Below are positions 7,920 to 13,226 of a stretch of 13,226 nucleotides of DNA, piece after piece (within the stretch, counting starts at the first letter, position 1; each line of letters begins with the position of its first letter). A model generated the notes under the pieces. That model searched no databases. It was not told where the DNA came from and saw nothing but the letters and a program-made list of their open reading frames with translations. The stretch is taken from assembly GCA_023410155.1 (NCBI GenBank), contig JAEYQF010000193.1, positions 1 to 13,226 on the forward strand, in the 5' to 3' direction. The position numbers were made by a program, and so were the translations under genes. The DNA comes from Verrucomicrobiota bacterium. GTDB taxonomy: Bacteria > Verrucomicrobiota > Verrucomicrobiia > Opitutales > Opitutaceae.

Positions 7920-7959
7920 CTACAGGCGGCTTCACCGGGCTACAGGCGGCTTCACCGGG
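7920..7959. repeat. Perfect 20-bp tandem duplication
   Basis: CTACAGGCGGCTTCACCGGG occurs twice in direct succession (7920-7939 and 7940-7959). It spans the last codons and the stop of the secreted-protein gene on the minus strand. Since 20 is not a multiple of three, the second copy is read in another frame and supplies the present TGA. Without one copy the protein would end VAD instead of VAR, at a TGA at 7912-7914. The identity of the copies suggests a recent slippage event. Confidence 0.9.
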
Positions 7960-8618
7960 TATTGCAATGGCGATCCCGGGACCCAAATTCGGCCGGCGAT
8001 AGTTCCAGAGATTACATAATACACTCCATTAGAACCCATATAACCATACGTATAGTCAAAGCTGACGTCTTTCCAACTTCCGCCTGAAGCGGAGACGCTT
8101 GGAGCACTGCTTCTTACTCCGTTGCGACCGCCAGTCCCACTATTTACAGCGAACACCCGGCCCGGTGAAGAACGCCGAATGCGATGAACGCTTACGGTTC
8201 CTCCGCTGCTTCCCCCGTTTGAGTTGGTTTTTGTCCATGTCAACACGACGATTGCTTCGCCGTTGCCTAGATTCTGCACCTCAATTTGATAGCTAAAATT
8301 GTAGGCAATAGTGGTGGAGCCGACTCCTATACTTACGGTCGCGTTCCACGATATCCCACCTTTGGTTATCCCATCTGTCACAATGGCGTTTCCTGCACCA
8401 TCCCAGAACCCATCGTAGGTCAATAGCTCCTTGTTCGAAAGCATCGCTGAAGGAACTCCGGATCCGGCATAGGATGACAGGTATGTCGACGGATTAATCG
8501 TCGGCTGCACTGTCCCGAAGATTTGCTGGCCCGAAGCACTACCAGCTCCAACCACAAATAATACTATCGCGGTTACAAGGCCTGAGCTAATCGCCGAATT
8601 GTTGCGTTCATTAACCAA
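7932..8618 (-). CDS. Secreted Gly/Ser-rich hypothetical protein (low-GC islet)
   Basis: A 228-aa protein I do not recognise. It has a signal peptide (about residues 8-30: ISSGLVTAIVLFVVGAGSASG, likely cut before QQIFG). The mature part is rich in Gly, Ser, Thr, Asn and Tyr with alternating hydrophobic residues (TTIAYNFSYQIEVQNLG; AIVVLTWTKTNSN; VSFDYTYGYMG; VYYVISGTIAGRI), which suggests a beta-sheet exported or surface protein. No cysteine occurs after the signal peptide. The start is a TTG at 8618: I found no in-frame ATG upstream, and the first internal ATG would remove the signal. GC is much lower than in dprA next to it. The C-terminal codons lie in a 20-bp tandem duplication. It is followed after 31 bases by the membrane-anchored unknown. 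Confidence 0.72.
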   Translation of the reverse strand: MVNERNNSAISSGLVTAIVLFVVGAGSASGQQIFGTVQPTINPSTYLSSYAGSGVPSAMLSNKELLTYDGFWDGAGNAIVTDGITKGGISWNATVSIGVGSTTIAYNFSYQIEVQNLGNGEAIVVLTWTKTNSNGGSSGGTVSVHRIRRSSPGRVFAVNSGTGGRNGVRSSAPSVSASGGSWKDVSFDYTYGYMGSNGVYYVISGTIAGRIWVPGSPLQYPVKPPVAR

Positions 8619-8759
8619 CTTGGAACACCGGATAGGAAGACAGCCTAAAATTAATTCTCCGCTTTTTTGCCTGTTATTGGTAATTGACCTGCAAAAGCCA
8701 ATCTGTTCGCGGGTGGAAACCGCCCCGAATATCGAGGAGCTTGACTCAGTCTAGAAACT
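8619..8759. other. AT-rich intergenic region upstream of the two-gene islet
   Basis: These 141 bases lie between the dprA stop and the TTG start of the secreted-protein gene. They must hold the islet's promoter if it is not read through from dprA. The best minus-strand pair I can see is ATAACA with TTAATT at 17-base spacing, which is weak (4/6 and 3/6 matches to the consensus). No convincing terminator for dprA is visible, so read-through is possible. Confidence 0.3.
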
Positions 8760-9890
8760 TCAGGCTCGCGCCTCGAAGGCGCCGTCGGCGCGTTTCGCGA
8801 CGAGGCGCTTCAACTCGAGCATCATCAACGTCGCGGAAAGTTCCGACGCCGATTTGCCCGTCTGGGAAGCGAGTGCGTCGATGCCGAGGATCGCGCCGCC
8901 GGCGAAGCACGCCATCACGGCGGCTTCGGCTTCGGTGAGTCCGGTCGATGTGGGCGCACCGGCGTCCGTGCCGGTCTTCGCCGGGATCGGGCTCGGTCGC
9001 ATGCCGCCGAGATAATTCAACTCGGCCAACACGTCATCCACGCTCGTGAGCAAGGTCGCGCCGTCGCGGATCAATTGGTGGCAACCGGCACTCGTGTTCT
9101 GATCGATCCGGCCTGGCACCGCGAACAGCAGGCGACCCTGCTCTCCCGCGAATTTCGCCGTGATCATCGCGCCGCCGCTCACGTCGCTTTCGACCACGAT
9201 CACCGCTTCACTCATTCCCGCCACGATGCGGTTTCTCATCGCGAACGACTGTTTGTCCGCGCGCCGGCTGAACGGAAACTCCGAGAGGATCGCGCCCTCC
9301 GCCTCGATCGCGCGATAGAGTGCCAGATTCTCGGGCGGATAAATGATATCGATGCCGCACCCGAGCACCGCGGCAGTTTTGCCGCCCACCGAAAGCGCGC
9401 CCTCATGCGCGGCGGTATCGATGCCGCGCGCGAGTCCGCTGACCACGCAGAAACCGAGTTGCGCGAGTTCCGCGCCGAGTTTCTTCGCCGTTGCCTGACC
9501 GTAAAGCGTCGTGCGCCGCGAGCCGACGATCGCCACGCAGCGGTGGCCAAACTCGTATTTGCCTTTTCGATACAAGCCGATCGGCGGATCATGGATCTCG
9601 CGAAGCAGCGAGGGATAACCCGCGTCCGTGCCAGTGATGAAATCCGCACTGCTCTGAACCATCCGCTGCTCTTCTCGCGCGAGGTCGAAGTGCTCGCGCC
9701 AGTTCGTAATCGTGCGGCTGATCGCGGGACCCACACCTTTGACTTGTTCAAGGCGGGCTGCACCCACGGTGAAAATGGCACGCGGATCACCGCCGAGTTC
9801 GGCGAGCAGACGGTTGAGCGTGATCGGGCCAATGTTCGGCAGGGCGTTCAGCACCAACATCGCCTGCCGTTCACTCAGCTCGCCGCTCAT
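8760..9890 (-). CDS. dprA: DNA-processing protein DprA
   Basis: A 376-aa cytosolic protein that binds incoming single-stranded DNA during natural transformation and loads RecA. Residues 1-65 hold helix-hairpin-helix-like segments (LPNIGPITLNRLLAELG, VKGVGPAI). The Rossmann-like DprA core spans about 80-290 with IVGSRRTTLYG (121-131), SGLARGIDTAAHEGAL (151-166) and the lipid-like GCGIDIIYPPEN stretch (177-188). GAMITAKFAGEQGR and AVPGRIDQ are also family hallmarks. A winged-helix DML1-like domain occupies about 315-370. Its ATG overlaps the nnrDE stop by four bases, so it is translationally coupled and last in the operon. No other competence gene lies in the window. Confidence 0.96.
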   Translation of the reverse strand: MSGELSERQAMLVLNALPNIGPITLNRLLAELGGDPRAIFTVGAARLEQVKGVGPAISRTITNWREHFDLAREEQRMVQSSADFITGTDAGYPSLLREIHDPPIGLYRKGKYEFGHRCVAIVGSRRTTLYGQATAKKLGAELAQLGFCVVSGLARGIDTAAHEGALSVGGKTAAVLGCGIDIIYPPENLALYRAIEAEGAILSEFPFSRRADKQSFAMRNRIVAGMSEAVIVVESDVSGGAMITAKFAGEQGRLLFAVPGRIDQNTSAGCHQLIRDGATLLTSVDDVLAELNYLGGMRPSPIPAKTGTDAGAPTSTGLTEAEAAVMACFAGGAILGIDALASQTGKSASELSATLMMLELKRLVAKRADGAFEARA

Positions 9891-11371
9891 GCCGGCAATT
9901 GGCGCAAAGAGGGTGCCAGGTAGTCAACCAGTTGCGTGATGCGCACAGCGGTCTGCCCGTGGGCGCGTGCGAGCGCATCGGCGGCCAACCCATGCCACAC
10001 TACGCCGCGCGCCGCCGCGAGGGCCGGCTCGTCCGGAGTCTGTGCGAGCAGACCGCCGATCAAACCTGCGAGCAAGTCGCCGCTGCCGCCCCGCGCCAGC
10101 ACAGGGCCACCGGCGAGGCTGTGATACGCAATTTTCCCAACGAAGACGCGTGTCGTCGGTCCTTTCAGCACGAGCGTTCCGCCGGAGTCCTGCGCGAAGG
10201 CCACGGCGTCACGTCCGCCGCCGATGCGCAGAAATTCGCCCGCGTGGGGCGTGAACACGCGCGGCGCCGATCCGGCCGACACGATCTCCGGTTGCAGCGC
10301 ATCCGCATCCAGCACGAGCGGCACTTTGGACCGGCTCACGATATCGCGCACGAGCGCGAGCGTTTCCGGTTCGCGGCCGAGGCCGGGGCCGATCACGAGC
10401 GAACTCGCGCGCGTCACGCGCTGTTCGAAGAGATGCCGCCCTTCCAACGAGAGGGCACCGTGCGGCGTCTCCGGCCAGCCGACCCACATGATTTCCGGCC
10501 ACCGCGCCGCATAGGCCGCGGCGAGTGATTCGGGCACAAACGCAGTCACGAGCCCCGCCCCGCTCTTCAGTGCGGCGAGAGCAGCCATCTGGATCGCACC
10601 CGGATACCCGCGCGAACCGCCGAGCAGAAACACGTTCCCAAACGTGCGCTTGTCGCACGCCGCCGGGCGCAGCTCCGCGAGGGGCGCGAGCAAGGCCGGC
10701 GTCAGCACACGCTCGGGGATGTCTGCGTGCGGATTCGATCTCCCGGAAAAAAACCCGAGGTCGAGATAGCGCAGGCGCCCCGCTTCTGCGGCCCGCGCCG
10801 GTGTTTTCACCGCACCGGTCGCATACGTGAAATCCGCGCGAAACAAACCCGCGCTCGGCAGATCGACGGCCGCGCGCAACCGCACGGGCAAGGCATTCGC
10901 GCGCGCGAGCAGTTCGCCGATCTCGGACGTGACGGGCGGCCGAAACTGGAAACCGAACACGCCATCGAGGCACAGCTCGTAGCGCTCGTCCTTCCCTTCC
11001 AACGTCGGCCGCACGCGCACGCGCGTCGGATGTCGTTGGTGGAGTTCACGCCACGACCGCGCGGCGAGCGGCCGCAGCATCCGTTCACCGAATGCAAACA
11101 CCACGTCGGCCGACGCAGCCGGAAAGCGCTCGAGGACGGCGTGCGCGGCGATCAACGCATCGCCGCCGTTGTGGCCTTTGCCGGCGAGCACGAGCACGCG
11201 ACCGTCCGGACGGAAACCACCGATTTCGAGAAAATCCCGCAGCACCGCTTCGCCGATCGCGCTGCCGGCGCGCTGCATCGCGGGCCATTCGGCCGCTTCG
11301 TTGCCGGCGAACAACTCCGCTTCAAATTGCCGCGCCTGCTCGCACGTGAAGATCGGATGACTCGGCAGCAT
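9887..11371 (-). CDS. nnrDE: Bifunctional NAD(P)H-hydrate epimerase / ADP-dependent dehydratase
   Basis: A 494-aa fusion that repairs hydrated NADH and NADPH. The N-terminal YjeF_N epimerase half (about 1-225) has LVLAGKGHNGGDAL (60-73; the usual second-position Asn is His here), LDGVFGFQF (135-143) and AVDLPSAGLF (168-177). The C-terminal kinase-fold dehydratase half (about 230-490) shows GNVFLLGGSRGYPGA, VIGPGLG (326-332), LDADAL (354-359), TPHAGEFLRI (374-383) and GGSGDLLAGLIGG (428-440) with the probable catalytic D432. Length is close to E. coli YjeF (515 aa). The ATG at 11371 is preceded by GAGGGAG, one of the better ribosome sites in the window. It starts 14 bases after the anchor-protein gene and overlaps dprA by four. 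Confidence 0.95.
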   Translation of the reverse strand: MLPSHPIFTCEQARQFEAELFAGNEAAEWPAMQRAGSAIGEAVLRDFLEIGGFRPDGRVLVLAGKGHNGGDALIAAHAVLERFPAASADVVFAFGERMLRPLAARSWRELHQRHPTRVRVRPTLEGKDERYELCLDGVFGFQFRPPVTSEIGELLARANALPVRLRAAVDLPSAGLFRADFTYATGAVKTPARAAEAGRLRYLDLGFFSGRSNPHADIPERVLTPALLAPLAELRPAACDKRTFGNVFLLGGSRGYPGAIQMAALAALKSGAGLVTAFVPESLAAAYAARWPEIMWVGWPETPHGALSLEGRHLFEQRVTRASSLVIGPGLGREPETLALVRDIVSRSKVPLVLDADALQPEIVSAGSAPRVFTPHAGEFLRIGGGRDAVAFAQDSGGTLVLKGPTTRVFVGKIAYHSLAGGPVLARGGSGDLLAGLIGGLLAQTPDEPALAAARGVVWHGLAADALARAHGQTAVRITQLVDYLAPSLRQLPA

Positions 11372-11385
11372 CGGAGCTCCCTCGG

Positions 11386-11853
11386 TTACTTACTCGGCAG
11401 TTTCCACAACTCGGAACGCGCTTCCTGCAGCCATTGCCGGCGCCGCGCTTCCGGTTCCGTGAACTGCAGCGGCGTATTCTCCGGGATGCCGCGCGACAAC
11501 ACGGGCCGCGTGAGCGCCGGGATCGTGCGGAAGTAGTAGAGATCGCCATTACGCAGCACCTCGAAGCACATCGCGTAGGATGTTCGCGCAGTGTCCCAGA
11601 GCGCGACTTCGGTGATGTCGTTCTCCCAGACCGCGTGATCCTGCCAGTGGGAAAATACTGCCTCGATCTCCGTTTGTTGCGGACGCTCGAGTTTCACCAC
11701 CTGGGTCGGCGGTTCAGGGAGAGGTTCTTTTTTTGGCTCGGGCAACGACCAGACAAACGCGGCGCCGAGCAGGAAACCCAACGTGATCCACGAGGGCGTT
11801 TTCGAAAGCTTGCGAACGGAAGGCTGCGGCGTTTCGGGGGCGTCTTCGTCCAT
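11386..11853 (-). CDS. Small membrane-anchored hypothetical protein
   Basis: A 155-aa protein I do not recognise. It has an acidic/polar N-terminus (1-20), one membrane segment (about 21-38, SWITLGFLLGAAFVWSLP), a Pro/Glu/Lys-rich linker (39-52) and a soluble domain of about 100 residues, probably outside the cytoplasm. The domain reads VFSHWQDHAVWENDITEVALWDT, then YAMCFEVLRNGDLYYFRTIP and LQFTEPEARRRQWLQE. I chose the ATG at 11853, eight bases after the acpS stop; starting further upstream would overlap acpS. Codon use matches the neighbours. It sits between acpS and nnrDE in a tight operon, so expression with these housekeeping genes is likely, but function is unknown. Confidence 0.82.
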   Translation of the reverse strand: MDEDAPETPQPSVRKLSKTPSWITLGFLLGAAFVWSLPEPKKEPLPEPPTQVVKLERPQQTEIEAVFSHWQDHAVWENDITEVALWDTARTSYAMCFEVLRNGDLYYFRTIPALTRPVLSRGIPENTPLQFTEPEARRRQWLQEARSELWKLPSK

Positions 11854-11861
11854 GGCGTCGA

Positions 11862-12272
11862 TCAGACTGCCCGAACCAAAGCGGCGACCGCGAGCGCGCA
11901 ATTCTCCGTGTGCGAAAGCGTGAGCATCACGTGCGTCGCTCCGACGTGCTTCATCAGCGCTTCGCCCTTCTCATCGAAGCGCACCATCGGCTCGTGGCGC
12001 GGGCCATGATAGACCGAGATCGATTTCCAGCTTAGCTCCGCGCCGATGCCGGTCGTGAAACATTTCGACACCGCCACCTTCGCCGCGAAACGCGCGGCGA
12101 TGTGCTTGTGCGGGTGCGCCATGCCGCTGCAGTAGGCCTTCTCTTCGTCGGTGAGAATACGGTCCACGAAGCGATCCCCCTGCCGGAGCATCACGCTTCT
12201 GATCCGATCGACTTCGATGATGTCGGCACCGATTCCGAGCAGGATCCCACCGGGCGGAAGTTGGATGTTCAT
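11862..12272 (-). CDS. acpS: Holo-[acyl-carrier-protein] synthase
   Basis: A 136-aa enzyme that transfers the 4'-phosphopantetheine arm of CoA to the acyl carrier protein, needed for fatty acid synthesis. The opening GIGADIIEVDRI carries D17, the first Mg ligand. RILTDEEKAYC, AARFAAK, FTTGIGAELSWKSISV and LSHTENCALAVAALV follow in the family order. The usual RFAAKEA motif reads RFAAKVA: V66 stands at the Mg-binding Glu position (Glu58 in E. coli and Bacillus AcpS), 49 residues after D17 as expected. The protein is slightly longer than the usual ~125 aa. It follows pdxJ after 108 bases, as in many bacteria, and precedes the anchor-protein gene by 8. Confidence 0.93.
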   Translation of the reverse strand: MNIQLPPGGILLGIGADIIEVDRIRSVMLRQGDRFVDRILTDEEKAYCSGMAHPHKHIAARFAAKVAVSKCFTTGIGAELSWKSISVYHGPRHEPMVRFDEKGEALMKHVGATHVMLTLSHTENCALAVAALVRAV

Positions 12273-12380
12273 GGGACTGACAGTAGCGAGGAGCGGGGAG
12301 TGAGTAGCGAGGAGAATGGGAAGCGGTGCGCAGAGAGGGCTGGGATGCTCGCTTGCCGCGGCTCACTAGTCGCCACTGCT
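12273..12380. repeat. Short direct repeats in the pdxJ-acpS gap
   Basis: AGTAGCGAGGAG occurs at 12282-12293 and again at 12303-12314, a 21-base period. The rest of the gap continues as related purine-rich sequence, and a looser CACTAGTCGCCACTGCT stretch sits beside the pdxJ stop. It looks like decayed repeat sequence rather than a defined site. I see no clear terminator, so pdxJ and acpS may still be co-transcribed. Confidence 0.5.
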
Positions 12381-13127
12381 TCACTCGTTCATTCGCGTTT
12401 TCATCTCACGCACGGCTTCCTCGATGCCGGTGAAGAGCGCGCGACTGATGATGCTATGGCCGATGTTGAGCTCGTGCAGATGCGGGATCGTGCGCACCTC
12501 GGCGATGTTCACGTAGTTGATGCCGTGGCCGGCATTGACGACGAGCCCGAGATCGTGCGCGCGCACGGCGCCGAGTCGGAGGCGTTGAAACTCTTTCGCA
12601 CGCTCGGCGGGCTGGTAGCACGCGTTGGCATACGAGCCGGTATGCAACTCGATCCACGGCGCGCGCAACTCGGCGGACAGCTCGATCTGCGCGTCGTCGG
12701 GATCGATGAAGAGGCTCGTCTTGATGCCGGCTGCGTTCATCGCCTCGACGACGGCGCGCACCCGGTCGCGATTCGCGACGACATCGAGTCCGCCCTCGGT
12801 AGTGACCTCCTGGCGGTTCTCCGGCACGAGGCACACGGAGTCGGGTTTCAGTCTCAGCGCGAACTCCGTCATCTCGGGCGTGCACGCCATCTCAAGATTC
12901 AGCCGCGTGGCGATGCTCTCGCGCAGCCGCCACACGTCGCGCTCCTGGATATGACGCCGATCCTCGCGCAAATGCACCGTGATGCCGTCGGCGCCGGCGC
13001 GTTCGGAGAGTTGCGCGAGCAACACCGGGTCGGGCTCGACCGCTCCGCCGCAAGTGGAGTCGGCTTGCCGATACCGCGCCTGCCGAAGAGTCGCGCAATG
13101 GTCGATGTTGACGCCGAGGAGAATCAT
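12381..13127 (-). CDS. pdxJ: Pyridoxine 5'-phosphate synthase
   Basis: A 248-aa TIM-barrel enzyme that condenses 1-deoxyxylulose 5-phosphate with 3-amino-2-oxopropyl phosphate to pyridoxine 5'-phosphate, the last step of the DXP-dependent vitamin B6 route. The N-terminus LLGVNIDHCATLRQARY (N7, H10) is diagnostic. ADGITVHLREDRRHI gives H52, R54 and H59, and LNLEMA gives E79, matching the known active-site series. VNAGHGINYVN near the C-terminus supplies the phosphate/His loop. A short Pro-containing insertion (STCGGAVEPDP) follows the first strand. I chose the ATG at 13127; the frame is open 24 codons upstream, but that extension is not like the family. It is the first gene of the minus-strand operon seen here. 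Confidence 0.97.
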   Translation of the reverse strand: MILLGVNIDHCATLRQARYRQADSTCGGAVEPDPVLLAQLSERAGADGITVHLREDRRHIQERDVWRLRESIATRLNLEMACTPEMTEFALRLKPDSVCLVPENRQEVTTEGGLDVVANRDRVRAVVEAMNAAGIKTSLFIDPDDAQIELSAELRAPWIELHTGSYANACYQPAERAKEFQRLRLGAVRAHDLGLVVNAGHGINYVNIAEVRTIPHLHELNIGHSIISRALFTGIEEAVREMKTRMNE

Positions 13128-13146
13128 GGGGGCCGAGGGAAACAAA

Positions 13147-13175
13147 AATATAGAAAGCAGGAAATCAGGAAAATC
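13147..13175 (-). promoter_or_regulatory. Possible pdxJ promoter
   Basis: In the 99 bases upstream of pdxJ, the minus strand has TATATT (13147-13152), a good -10 match in an otherwise GC-rich region. The -35 partner at 17-base spacing, GATTTT, is poor. Transcription would begin about 14 bases before the ATG. No clear Shine-Dalgarno sequence is seen. The remaining bases to the window end hold nothing I can identify. Confidence 0.35.
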
Positions 13176-13226
13176 GATCCGCTCGGCATGAGTCGGCACA
13201 GTGTGCGGATCGAGTCGGGACTACAG

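Noticed and set aside
7181..8618. Idea that the two-gene islet is a toxin-antitoxin or defence module
   Set aside because: Both proteins carry export or anchor segments, and neither shows a nuclease, kinase, NTPase or DNA-binding motif that would support such a role.
8703..8725. Small hairpin GCGG/CCGC downstream of dprA
   Set aside because: The stem is only four base pairs and no T-rich tail follows on the minus strand, so a terminator call is not justified.
10727..11536. Plus-strand open frame across the nnrDE start and the anchor-protein gene
   Set aside because: It overlaps two well-supported minus-strand genes and shows no domain or start signal.

Overview
The window is a compact, gene-dense, GC-rich bacterial chromosome segment. 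It holds thirteen protein-coding genes I can support, one of them cut by the left edge. I see no RNA genes, CRISPR array, transposase or phage gene. The gene content (short UDP-xylose synthase, GH127-type beta-L-arabinofuranosidase, the pdxJ-acpS-[anchor protein]-nnrDE-dprA series) and the protein wording suggest a free-living polysaccharide user. My best guess is Verrucomicrobiota, near Opitutaceae; this is inference, not proof.

Left block (1-2447, minus strand): the start of an exported purine nucleoside permease-like protein (edge-truncated), then UDP-glucuronate decarboxylase (UDP-xylose synthase) followed by a clear rho-independent terminator, then tRNA-guanine transglycosylase (tgt). 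A 61-base divergent region separates tgt from the next block.

Central plus-strand block (2509-7146): pabA/trpG-type glutamine amidotransferase, nrdR, an unknown 168-aa protein overlapping nrdR by the ATGA arrangement, a HIT-family (HinT) protein, and, after a 280-base region with a large nested inverted repeat, an exported GH127 glycosidase of about 794 aa.

Central islet (7181-8618, minus): two unrecognised genes with visibly lower GC than everything around them. One is a secreted Gly/Ser-rich protein, the other a membrane-anchored protein. A perfect 20-bp tandem duplication lies across the 3' end of the first.

Right block (8760-13127, minus), read from right to left: pdxJ (vitamin B6), acpS (carrier-protein phosphopantetheinylation), a small membrane-anchored unknown, nnrDE (NAD(P)H-hydrate repair) and dprA (DNA uptake). 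Spacings after acpS are 8, 14 and -4 bases, so at least these four genes look like one operon.

The most checkable oddities are in housekeeping enzymes. Tgt has lost two of its three zinc-binding cysteines while keeping its catalytic and preQ1-recognition residues. AcpS has Val where the Mg-binding Glu normally sits. I found no convincing new multi-gene system. The best candidates for undescribed biology are the low-GC two-gene islet, the nested inverted repeat upstream of the GH127 gene, and the orphan coupled to nrdR.
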